From Echiichthys vipera (Eukaryota > Chordata > Actinopteri > Perciformes > Trachinidae): a DNA stretch of 64,000 nt. Of the stretch, positions 11,211 to 22,149 are shown in pieces. Where the stretch lies: the NCBI GenBank assembly GCA_963691815.1, contig OY829667.1, forward strand, positions 7,158,821 through 7,222,820, written 5' to 3'. The notes beneath the pieces were generated by a model. That model saw nothing but the letters and a program-made list of their open reading frames with translations. It ran no database searches and was not told the DNA's origin. The translations under genes and the position numbers were made by a program. Position 1 is the stretch's first letter, and each line of letters opens with the position of its first letter.

Positions 11211-13060
11211 ATGAGCAGTAAACCAAAGAGCCACAAAGCCATGGGAGATGAAGAGTGGATGTCGAGATTGACACAATTTGCCAACTCTGGGTTTTGGCCC
11301 TCAGGAGTAGGAAATAGACCATCCTCAAGGCAGCGGAAGTGGCATGTTCTTTATCAGAAGGTAAAGTATAGTAAAATATGTACCTATAACTCATTGGGTA
11401 ATTAGTCTGTGGGCATTGATGAAAAAGGGGGGGGGGGGTACGATGGTGCTGATATTACCAAACTAGACGATGGACTGCACACTGACTGAGTTATTTCAGG
11501 CAAATATACAGTTCTCATCTGAACAAAAACTGTCTTTTTCTCAGATTAACAATTGCCCCAGTCAGAGCCGTGGACAGACCACTCCCTTCAGAGCATCCAT
11601 GGCATGTAGTTGTGGATTCCACACCATTCAGGTGATTTGAAAATTACACTTAATTGTTTTTAATGTCGCATCATATGTCTCCTGTTGTATGCTGTTACCT
11701 GATGCTGTTGCTATTACATCACCTGTTGTAATGCTGTTGTTTTAGTTGCCTTCCACTCAGTCTCCTTCTGCAGCATCACAAAGTCAGACCTGGCCCCTGC
11801 TGCTTTTCATTTTCATAGGAGTAAATGTTTTATATCCATAATTTTGTGTTGTGTAAAATTAATTCTGTTTCTCTACTGTCATTTCACTAATTCATTCTCA
11901 TTCCAGGCTGCTCCCTCCTCCCTGACTGCTGCCTCCTTCCATGCTGCTCCCTCCACCCTGACTGCTGCCTCCTTCCATGCTGCTCCCTCCACCCTGACTG
12001 CTGCCTCCTTCCATGCTGCTCCCTCCACCCTGACTGCTACCTCCTCCCTGGCTGCTCCCTCCACCCTGACTGCTGCCTCCTTCCATGCTGCTCCCTCCAC
12101 CCTGACTGCTGCCTCCTTCCATGCTGCTCCCTCCACCCTGACTGCTGCCTCCTCCCTGGCTGCTCCCTCCACCCTGACTGCTGCCTCCTTCCATGCTGCT
12201 CCCTCCACCCTGACTGCTGCCTCCTCCCTGGCTGCTCCCTCCACCCTGACTGCTACCTCCTTCCATGCTGCTCCCTCCACCCTAACTGCTGCCTCCTTCC
12301 ATGCTGCTCCCTCCACCCTGACTGTTACTTCCTTCCTGGCTGCTCTCTCCACCCTGACTGCTACCTCCTTCCTGGCTGCTGCTGCCTCCTCCATGGCTTC
12401 TCACTCCATCCTTACTGCTACCTCCTCCCCCACTGCTACCTCCTCCCTGGCTGCTCCTTCCACCATTGCTGCTATCTCCTCCCTGGCTGCTCCTTCCACC
12501 ATTGCTGCTACCTCCTCCCTGGCTGCTCCCTTCTCCCTGGCTGCTCCTTCCATTTTGGATGCTCCGTCCTCCCTGGCTGCTACCTCCTCGCTGGCTGCTA
12601 CCTCCACCCTGGAGGCTCCCTCCACCCTTACTGCACCCTCCTGCCCGGCAGCACCGTAGGTCAGGCACAGGCGAAGAAGAAGGTCCCTGCCACATTTGCC
12701 ACACCGTCAGCTGTAAAGTTTCGGCGCATTTTACCTGCTCCACCCTCAGACCGTCAGGGGCCTATCCTGTTCGCTGCTCCACCCTCAGACCCTAAACTTG
12801 TGATGCTGGCTCCAGCGTCCGGCCAGGTGCCTATCCTGTTCGCTGCTCCACAGGCCGTGGGTGTCGGCTTCTCCTCTGCCCCTCCTGCTCCAGTCCGAAA
12901 ACTGACCCGCCATGTACTGCATAACACCTGCAAAAAATGTGGGCAGTTTAGGACAGCTGAGACTGGACACAGCCAGTACAGGGGTGTTGTGTACTGCCCC
13001 TCCTTCGAGGCTATTTCAAAAGAGCAGTGGTTGGAGGAAATTAAAAAAAATAGAAAATGA
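11211..13060 (+). pseudogene. multicopy family member, N- and C-terminal exons (copy 0)
   Basis: Exon-intron structure is visible. Exon 1, 11211-11360, starts at ATG right after TTATCTTTAG and encodes MSSKPKSHKAMGDEEWMSRL and on to RQRKWHVLYQK. Exon 2, 11545-11631, encodes a CPSQSRGQTT...ACSCGFHTIQ piece. An exon 3 start lies at 11746 (LPSTQSPSAASQS). A large exon from 11907 holds an Ala/Ser/Thr-rich tandem repeat, and the C-terminal frame 12659-13060 ends in KLTRHVLHNTCKKCGQFRTA, then GHSQYRGVVYCP. The Cys/His spacing resembles a small zinc knuckle. The repeat frame ends in TAG at 12657 while the C-terminus continues in another frame, so one product needs a frameshift. Exon 3 has lost its donor. 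Unlike the 17-30 kb copies, its C-terminal finger is intact. The family resembles fish DUF6729-type proteins; its function is unknown to me. Confidence 0.55.
11907..12656 (+). repeat. Ala-Ser-Thr coding minisatellite
   Basis: About 750 bp of variants of CTGCTCCCTCCACCCTGACT and GCTGCCTCCTTCCATG, in a 36-bp higher-order period for the first half and looser further on. On the plus strand it reads as repeated AAPSTLTAASFH. It is open on both strands because the repeat is C/T-rich, so openness alone is weak evidence of coding. It sits where the other copies of the family have a Pro/Ala-rich linker. Confidence 0.85.
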
Positions 13061-16000
13061 GGCATGGACACTTTACTCTAGTGCCCTTCACTGGACACTT
13101 TCATTTCTGTTTAGAGTTCTGTATGTTTTCTGTTGAAGGTTGTGTTCAGTTGTGTTGAAACTGATTTAGAAGTGTTGACTCCGTTTTGTGGTCATTTTTA
13201 GTGTGCAGTTTGTAATTTTGATAAATAGTTAAATTATGTTATATTTTTATATATTATCTTTTTATAAAATGTTTATATTAATAAGAAAAAAAGTTGTGTT
13301 TTGGGACCCATGCACCATCGTTACGCAGAGTTAAGGACTCTTATTATACATCATGTCATTTCTTTCTTTGCTTCTGAAGTAATTTCTAGAGTAATAAATG
13401 TTAAAAAAATAATTGTTGAATATACAAACATGTCATTTTAACGAATGCAACTGGTAATTGTAATGCAACCAGTCAACTTATTGTGAGATCAAGGTCAGAC
13501 TGACCAACTAGTAAAAGAGTAACTACTGCATACAACAAAGACTCTGGATTGAGGATGAGGGAGTGGGATCTCAATCTTCAAGCCTCACCCATTTTCCTCT
13601 GCTATTTACATCTTTATGTCAGGCTGTATAGGTTTATCAGTTAATGTCCCTGTTATTCATGTAGACCTTTAGAAGTTGAAGTTGTGTTATATTCTTTAAA
13701 CTTTAAAAATGAGAGGAGAAAACAATTCTGTAGCACTTTTTTCTCTGTTTTTTGAAAACTTGCCAAACTCAATCCCCACTCCAGCAGGATTAAGTTTTAT
13801 ACGCTGCTGAATAAAAGTGTTTGCTTTGTTGCCTTTGATTATTTTAATTAAGATATTGACTTTAATAAGAATAATAATAATTAACTGGGTATTGCACACT
13901 TAAACATGTTTATCTGTGATGAAAATCATCAATGCTGGTGTTCTGGTGTATCTACCAAGCTCATTGTTGCCCTCAGGAACAAAATTAAAGGTTCAATATG
14001 GAGAACGAGCAGTACACCGCCATCTAGTGTCTCAAGATCGTAGTCGCAACAACAAAATATAACAGCAGTCATGTTGCTAGGTTGGTCAGACAATAGCCTA
14101 CAGGAGTCCGACTGGGCCCGTTTGATAATCACACCAGAAAAACAAGACTGACAGTTAGCATTAGCCATTACAGCTAAGTAAACATCAAACTTAGCTTACC
14201 GATCAGGAGAAAAGTAGCCATTTGGGTGTTTGTTTTAATGCTGTAGAACTCCTTTATCTCAGTCCATGGAGTGAATGCTTGGCCTATAGATACTCTGATT
14301 TTTATGCCCGTCTCCGTCACTCAGCTGCTGCAGGATTGGTAAACTCCATTTCACCCAGTGCTAGCTTACAGTAGCTGTACACAACAACTGGAAACCCGCA
14401 ATGCCGGCTGCTTAATGGCTGGTACAATGTATACAGAAAGTCATTGTTAAACCCAACAACAAAAAAATTAAGGCTAAATATATCTTAAAGGTATAGCTTT
14501 TAATAAAGATTCTACATATTTAACCTTTAAGGCTTTAGTGTTAACTCTGTTAATGAAACATATGATTAAATAGATACATTAATTTATTTTTGGCAATTTT
14601 CCAAGCATTTATTGTGCAGGACAGACAAGAAGGGGGGGGGGACATACCGCAAAGGGCTGCACGTCGGAGTCGAGTCCACGGCTGCTGCCTCGAGCCCCTT
14701 CAGCTTCTTAACAAGTGGCGATTTCTCGAACCACCAGCCGCCGCATATTTGTACTTATAACATGATTGTTTGGGGGCTTTTCACGCATCCATCAAGAGTG
14801 TCATGAAATGGGAGAGCGAGTGAGCGCAGCCTGCAGCAGAGGCCCACAGGTCGGAGTCGAACCCGCAGCTGCTGCGTGGAGGACCCGTATGCCCCCAGCA
14901 TGGGAAGCGTCAACGACACTTTTTTTCCCCACAATGACGAGACGGCGATGACGTCATTAACACTCACTGATTATCAATATGCATGATCGTCAAAAAAAGT
15001 CTCCAAATTCACCATTTATTTTTGCTGAAGAAAAACAAACAGATTAGATTGATTTTTTTTTAAATCTATAAATTCTGTTTCCTGTGCTGCCTGTGGCCTT
15101 TTCAGTGCTGCGTGCAAAGAAGGTTGACACCATAGACATAAAGACACATTCCCACAGAGGCTAATCTCCATGCCTCCACTGTGACAAGATAATAATAATA
15201 TAATAAGGGACAGCAGCTCCTCTGGCAGCTAAATATTTATCTACCTGCCACAGCCTGAGGGACTCACTATAACATTCAAAAATGCATGGATTTATGTATG
15301 ATTGTTTAAAATTGTACTGTACCGTACTGATTATGAATTGTAATATTGTAATATTAGATTAGAGCAGGAATACGCTGCACAGTGCTCTGGCATCTTGTTC
15401 CTTCTGCTGCTCAACTCAGAGGCTCAACGAGTCACTCATAGAACTGATCTGGTAGAATGACCGGTCCAAGATGGCGGACGCATTTCTCGCGGCCCAACGT
15501 TCGATGCGGCGTCTACTCTTTATATGTCTATGGTTGACCCAACGGCAGCAGCACTACAGTGCACACGGCACTATTAGTGCTGCGTGCAAAAAAACGTTGA
15601 TAAAACGGCCTTATCAGTGCTACTTAGTTAACGGAGATTTTTTAAATAGTAGCCATATTTAAAAAAAATAAATAAACAAAACAACAGAACTTGAGAGAGA
15701 AAATTAACTGATATATGAGTTTATGTTCCTTTTAATTGAGGCAGAGGGGAAAAAAAACTCCTCGTTTCATAGGAAGGGAAGAAATTAGGTCATAAAACCA
15801 CCAACCTGAAGACACAACAAGGCTCAAAACAAAGGACCCGGGGTGAGTGAACTAAACGTCGTTTTTTAGTTACATTAAACCAACTACTGAGGCAGTGGAG
15901 TTACATTATGTGGGCTGTGTTTGCTCACTCATTAAGCTAGGAGGCCAAAATGTTGTGAAATTTGTGAATGAGCGGGAAATGTAGCTAACAGTGACGTAAC

Positions 16001-16865
16001 GTTTGCGTTAGATTGGCTAATGAGGGAAAGTACAAGCCCGTTGTTTTTGTTTTGATTGTTTTCTATTTATGTATTTTTGCCACCATATTGTATTGTCATT
16101 ATTACTCACATCGACTGGAAGGACTGGTTTTTGTTTTTCGTAAAGTGAATTCAAATAAAGTTTGTGTAAAAAAAAAAACAGAAAGTAGAAGCCCAGTCAG
16201 TCAGCTATAGTTAAGCTGCTAGGTAACTTTTTTTATGGTAACCACTGCTAGATCAAGTTTATTCAAAGCAGTACTAGGAGTTTTTTTTTATTTTTGTTTA
16301 GTTTTTTTTTGCACAATACAAAGCAAAAAAAAAAAAAAAAAGAACATAAAATACACAAGAATAAAAAAAAAAAAAAGAAAGACTGGGCATTTTATTTAAA
16401 AAAAAATAGTCTTAAGCAAATATCACCTCCAAATGTCGTGAAACCTAGTTTACAGAGGTTAAAAGAGCAAGCAAGGTAGGTATCATTGAACAGATGCATA
16501 AATAACAGCCTATAGTCAGCCATTTTGGGGCTCCACTGCCCAGTCAGACAGGTCCTGAGCCTGCGATGCAATTTCTTCAGAAAGTGGACTTTAAATATAT
16601 TTGTTCCATATCTGAGCCCCCCTTGTATCTAACTGAGTATTCACAGGTCCCAGTCTGTAACTTCAGTCCTAAACTAGGCAGCCAGTAGCTAAAAGCCCAC
16701 TATGCACCTACTAACTCTTTACCAGCTTGACTAACTGATGCAGTTGGTGACGTAAAATGCTTATTTGTCATTTATTACCATGAAAAGGAATTTGTTTGGC
16801 ATCAAAAATTAATTTAGCTTGTAATAAAGACTAGTTGCCTACTAAAACATAACTTGTCACATTTA
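13061..16865. other. gene-poor stretch with SINE remnants
   Basis: No gene recognised. Contents: another degenerate repeat landmark near 13560-13690; a reversed SINE remnant at about 14610-14700 (GGACATACCGCAAAGGGCTGCACG) and a second at about 14820-14900 (GCAGAGGCCCACAGGTCGGAG); and poly(A)/AT-rich tracts at 16280-16400. A CCAAGATGGCGGACGC start-like site at 15465 opens a 63-codon frame without recognisable homology, followed 350 bp later by a donor-like GGGGTGAGTG. That could be a repeat-borne 5' exon but I cannot support it as a gene. Confidence 0.5.
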
Positions 16866-16867
16866 TA

Positions 16868-17355
16868 GTACAGTACGATAACTTTACACTTGACCGAGAT
16901 AGTGACCGTCCGTTTCATAGCGACACCGTTGAACTGAGCGAGGAGCAACGGCGACTCGCGATTGGGTGGTGAGATGGGACAAGGAGGCGGGACCTTGGGT
17001 GCTGTCCGGGCACGCCATTGGCTGATGGCTTTGAAGGAGGCGGCTCGCGATTGGATGAGAGCGAGACCGACTATTGGACGCGAAGAGACCTCGCGGATGG
17101 TGCACGATAGTCTGTTAAGGGGGAAGAAGAGACGAGGAAGAGGAAAAGAGAGAAAAACAGAGTAAAAGAGGAGAAAACACACTTGTGTAGCAACATCCTC
17201 TCACCCCGTTACCTTTTACAGTCTCTACGTGCCATATGTGCCCTGTTTCAGTTGAAAAAAGCTTATTTTAGGTGTTTCAGGAGGAGGGGGACATGACCTC
17301 CCGGACGCCATTACGAATCCCGACTCTGACAGGATGGATTATTATAACATGTCGA
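16868..17355. promoter_or_regulatory. CCAAT-rich promoter-like module, copy 1
   Basis: Four inverted CCAAT boxes (ATTGG at 16961, 17017, 17050 and 17073) lie within about 117 bp, mixed with GGAGGCGGG GC-box-like elements and CpG sites. Such spacing is typical of NF-Y-driven promoters. The module recurs at 21360 and 26677 in the same orientation. At the other two sites the sequence lies just upstream of a minus-strand family copy, so that gene may be what it served. Copy 1 also holds about 260 bp of extra sequence after 17354, including a (GAT)8-type microsatellite near 17487, that the other copies lack. Confidence 0.55.
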
Positions 17356-17960
17356 ATAAAAGTGTCTGTTTTGGCACGATTTTACTTGAATTTATGAAAG
17401 ATATGGACTTGTGCAATGTAAACACTAGTTTCATATCTACCAAGTTTGTGGATAAAGTTATATTCCATACCAAAGATACAAAAGGATGATGATGATGATG
17501 ATGATGATAACGTGGTGGCCTCAAAAAACAAGCCTTATAAGTTCAAAATGTTTGTTTGAATAAAGCATATTGTATTGTACTGTATTTGTGCAATGTTTTT
17601 ATTGAAATGGACTTAGTTATACGTTTCTGGCAATGCTGCACCCTTTACTCCACTCCAATCATTGTTAATACCTTGAAAACAAGATTGTGCACACACACAA
17701 AACATAAGAATGAATCACGTTTAATTTAAGAAAAATTACCAGTGGAACAAAGTACAGTAGTGCAAAGTACTATAATAATATATAAGAACTATGATGATAA
17801 TTAAAAAAAATAAGAAATCAATTTAATTATGAGCTTAAACACTATTATCACCTTTAATTTCAACAAAATGACAAATGGAACATGTGGAAAGTTAATGTGG
17901 AAGATAATGGATAATAATATATACACCATGTCAATATTATGACTTCATTGTTATCTTTAG

Positions 17961-19380
17961 ATGAGCAGTAAACCGAAGAGGCACAAAGGCATGGGAGAGG
18001 AAGAGTGGATGTCAAGACTGAGGCAATTTGCCAACTCTGGGGTTTGGCCCTCAGGAGCGGGCAATAGACCATCCCCAAGGCAGCGGAAGTGGCATGACCT
18101 TTATCAGAAGGTAGAGTATTGAAAAATATGTACCTATAACTTCTTAGGGTCATTAGATAAAAAACAACGGTGCTGATAATACAAATGAGACGATGGATTG
18201 TACACTGACCGAGTGACTAATTCCAGGCCAAATCTCTATTCTGATCTGTTTTTCAGATTGAGAAGTGCCCCATGCAGGCCCGGGGACAGACCAACCTCTT
18301 TGGAGCATCTGTGGCCTGTCGTTGTGGTTTCCACACCACTCAGGTGATTTATTTTAAAGAAAAATTTAATTCTCTTGTTGTTAATCTTGCATCGGATGTC
18401 TCCTCAATCGCAGTTACTCTATGCTGTTGTTTCAGCTGCCTGCCACTCAGTCTCCTGCTGCTGCAGCCTCTCAGTCTGCAGCCCCAAAGTTGTTCCTGCG
18501 CCCCCCTCCGAGTTTGGAAACGGTGAATATTTTGATAGTAATTAATGTTTTATATCAATAATTTTGTGTTGTATCAAAAGTGTCTCTGTTTCTCTGTTGT
18601 CAGTTCACTAAATTACACTTTGGGATGGGCTCTCATCCTGGCAGATTACAGGCACATCAGGACGCGTGTTATGTCCAATGCCACAGTCACGCAGCAGACC
18701 ACTATGCAGCTGGTGAGTGTCAACCAGACTACCCTGGTGCAGTGGCACAATAAAAGGGGGAAGAGACTAGACACCGCATCGCTGACGCGCCAACTGAATT
18801 TACCTGGCCGGTTGTCTGTGGCAGCGAACCCCCTCCCCCCTGCTCATGTGCATCCCCCATTTGCGACCCGCTAACCGGCCCAGTCCTCCAATACCACCTG
18901 CCCAGAAGCACCGTGGGTCAGGCGCAGGGGAAAAGGAAGGTGTCGGCTAAATTTGCTGCACCGGCACCCGTAATGCCTCGGCCCGAGCAGTGGGCAATTT
19001 TACCTGCTCCACGTTCCCAAAGCGCTCCACCCTCACATTTGCCTGCTCCATCGGCACCCTTTTTACCCGCTCAACCCGTGCGCATTTTACCTGCCCCACC
19101 CTCAGGTACGCCACTCTTTATGCTGGCTCCAGTGTCTCCTAGCCAGGGACCTGTCTTTTTTGCCACTCCACAGGCCCTGGGTGTGGGCCTATCCCCTGCC
19201 ACTCCGGCTCCTGCCCGAAAACTGACCCGCCATGTACTGCACACCACAAGCAAGAAACGCGGGCAGTTTAGGGCAGCAGGACTGGACACAGCCAGTACAG
19301 GGGCGTTGTCTACTGACCCTCTGTAGAGACTCTGACAAAGGAGCAATGGTTGGAGCAAATTAAACAAAATAGAAAGTGAG
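17961..19380 (+). pseudogene. multicopy family, copy A: N-terminus joined to C-terminus
   Basis: Exons 17961-18110 (150 nt, MSSKPKRHKGMGEEEWMSRL onwards), 18257-18343 (87 nt, ending ACRCGFHTTQ) and 18436-18522 (87 nt, LPATQSPAAAASQS onwards) all have consensus AG and GT borders and keep phase 0. The next block, from about 18605, jumps to the late part of the protein (LILADYRHIRTRVMSN, QLVSVNQTTLVQWHNKR, then Pro/Ala-rich, then KLTRHVLHTTSKKRGQ). The central domain present in copies B-D is missing, so this copy has an internal deletion. A 1-nt deletion just after GQFR shifts the final finger out of frame, and a Cys of the finger is Arg. It is a broken gene. Confidence 0.65.
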
Positions 19381-19609
19381 GCATGGACTCTTGGGAAGTG
19401 CCTCTCTATGCCCCTCCCAGAGCCATAGACACTTTGCTTGTGCCCCTCACTGGACACTTTTAATGATGTATATAGTTCTGTATATTTTGTTTTCAAAGTG
19501 ATTTTCAATTGTTGACTCAATTCTGTGGTCATTGGTAGTGTGAAGTTTGTGTTGATGAATCGTTAAATGATGCTATGTCATGTATATATGTTTTATTTAG
19601 ATGATGTTA

Positions 19610-20560
19610 TATTTAGGAGGAGGCACGAGCAGCCAGAGAGGAGGAGGCACGAGCAGCGGTGAAAGCAGCGAAGCTCGGGTCACTGAGGAGACTAGACATA
19701 GATAGATCCGGTGTGAGGTCTTCCTCAAAGCCCTGGTCTTTTTCCTCCACATCCTCCAGCATGTTCTCCGTCTCCTCTGACTCTGGGATGAGTCAGTCAG
19801 AGGCTGCCCCGTCTGACTCAGCAAATAATCATCACCAAGAAGCTCTCCTATTAAAAAGACAAGTGAGATGAACACACACACAAGCTATTAGTTGTAATAA
19901 ATGCATTCTAGATAGAAACCATTTTATGTTATACATTGTGTCTGTATCAGGAGTGTGTGGTATAATATAACCAGATATCAATTAGACATACCAGCGTATA
20001 TGGCAGGTGGCCTGATATTGGGCGCATATTTGCTGCCAGACACCTTCAAGCTGTTGGTGTTGATGCTGTGCGTCATGTCACCGGCGTAAGTGAGCAGAGC
20101 TGACTTGTTGCCGGTCGCAGCCGCAGTTCCCCGGTTCTGGTTCCACTGATGCCGGCGCCTTCCAGGAGGTACAGTTGAAAGTTCAACACATTCGCACTGG
20201 TTCCTGGCAAAACAACAACATATAAATGTCTCTGAATGATGCAATTTCATTTTTTTAAATATAACATACATAAGAGAGACACCAACCTGGAATAAACCTG
20301 TGAAAGTGGAAAGACTCCAGGAACGTTGACCCTCTGGCACAGCGGTTCCTTTTTCAGGACAACGCCTCCCTTGGTGGTCGGGAGCCTACCACTGTGTAGA
20401 GCTCCACACCTTGCACGTCCTGGAGACACTTGACATGGCGTTTCTGCAAACGCCAGATGTGCTCCATCTGCACCTGGTCCAGCAGTGGTTGGGTAGTGCC
20501 AGAGGAGGACGAAGCAGGGCTGGGGGCCCTCACTGAGGATGTAGGAAGAGGAGGAGATAA
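19610..20560 (-). pseudogene. multicopy family, copy B (minus strand, internally deleted)
   Basis: Read from high to low coordinates: a Pro/Ser-rich piece (PSPASSSSGTTQP) runs straight into LLDQVQMEHIWRLQKRH, omitting the domain between them that copy C partly keeps. It continues through GVELYTVVGSRPP, CARGS, RFIPG, an intron, and the C-terminal acidic region (YLLSQTGQPL). Frameshifts and stops interrupt it. It ends tail to tail against copy A at about 19580-19625, a junction found again in inverted form at 28965-29030. Confidence 0.6.
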
Positions 20561-21359
20561 AAACTTGTAAACATTGTATGTTTACAAGTGCAATATTATG
20601 AGTACAGTGACATAATACTGAAGGCTCTTTTTAAGTCTCCCATGTGCGCTCTGAAATGTGTCTATAGATTAAATGCATTATTATAATGAATTCTTTTTAA
20701 AACAGATAAATAGGCAAAAGTATGTATAGCTGACTACAATACAATATAGGGTATAAAACAGTATAAATACTGATAATGCTGAAATGAGAACTATTGTGTG
20801 CTGTATTTGAAACCCGAGCATACTGCACAGTACAGTTATTACGGTATTATCACCCATTGGTCAATCATATAATATACTGTATATATACATCCATAACAGT
20901 GTCATTATTCGCTGGAGTAAGCTACATAACAAGTTGGCATTAACAGTAAAACACGGATGGCAGCGCTACTGTGAGCAAACAAGATAACACTAAATGTGAA
21001 CATGTAATAAACAATAAACGGACACGACGCTACAGCACAGTCAGTCACGGTGCCTATGGATGAAGTAGTAACAGCACTGTAGCGCGGGACGCCATTGATA
21101 AAAGTTAACGGCGACAACCGTGTAACTATTTCAGAAGAAAACATAAACATTTAACGTTTGCTAACGTTAGCAGCGGTGCCGACTGGGGTCACTGTACTGC
21201 GGGGCCGGCCGCCATTGTTACAGTACTGTTCAACAGAGCGGCGCGAAAAGATGGCGCGAGTTTTTTAGGTCAACCGTGAGACTATTTACGTGGAATAAAA
21301 TACACATTTATAGTTTTACTTACGGTTGACGCGTTGAGTGTGACGACACCGTCCGTTGG
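20561..21359. other. AT-rich 5' flank of copy B
   Basis: No gene. The part from about 20900 to 21340 is similar to 26140-26650 (shared SPLTFINGxPRYSAVT if read on the minus strand, and GCCGCCATTGTTACAGTACT on the plus strand). It behaves as the conserved 5' flank of the minus-strand family gene. Confidence 0.55.
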
Positions 21360-21850
21360 GTACAGTACGAAAACTTTACACTTGACCGAGATAGTGACCG
21401 TCCGTTTCATAGCGACACCGTTGAACTGAGCGAGGAGCAACGGCGACTCGCGATTGGGTGGTGATATGGGACAAGGAGGCGGGCCTTTGGGTGCTGTCCG
21501 GGCACGCCATTGGCTGATGTCTTTGAAGGAGGCGGCTCGCAATTGGATGAGAGCGAGAGCGACTATTGGACGCGATGACACCTCGCGGATGGTGCACGAT
21601 AGTCTGTTAAGGGGGAAGAAGAGACGAGAAAGAGGAAAAAGAGAGAAAAACAGAGTAAAAGAGGAGAAAACACATTTCTGTAGCAACATCCTCTCACCCC
21701 CGTTACGTTTTACAGTCTCTACATGCCACATTTTCTCGGTTTCAATTGAAAAAAGCTATATTTAGTTGTTTCATGAGGAGGGGGACCGGGAACTCCCGGA
21801 CGCCATTTCGAATCCCGACTCTGACAGGATGGATTTTTATAACATGTCGT
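21360..21850. promoter_or_regulatory. CCAAT-rich promoter-like module, copy 2
   Basis: Near-identical to the module at 16868, including the ATTGG boxes and the closing GACTCTGACAGGATGGATT. It lies between copy B, whose 5' side faces it, and the 3' tail of copy C. This is the arrangement expected of a tandem minus-strand gene repeat with a promoter in each unit. Confidence 0.55.
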
Positions 21851-22149
21851 AGTTACAAGTTTCTGGCAATGCTGCACCCTTTACTCCACTCCAATCATTA
21901 TTAGTACCTTGAAAACAAGATTTTGCACACAGAACATTAGAATGAATCACGTTTAATTTTAGAAAAATGACCAGTGGAACAAAGTACAGTACTATAATAA
22001 TATATAAGAACTATGATGAGAATAAAATAATATATATATATATGACATAGCATCATTTAACGATTCAACAACACAAACTACACACTACAAATGACCACAG
22101 AATTGAGTCAACACAATTGAAAACAAAATAAACAGAACTATATACATCA

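Noticed and set aside
12282..12743. Gly/Ser-rich minus-strand protein (GGSSQGGGSS)
   Set aside because: Complement of the C/T-rich minisatellite; the plus-strand frame is supported by flanking family exons instead.
15471..15662. Short protein starting MADAFLAAQRS
   Set aside because: Only 63 codons, with no recognisable similarity and no clear exon partners.
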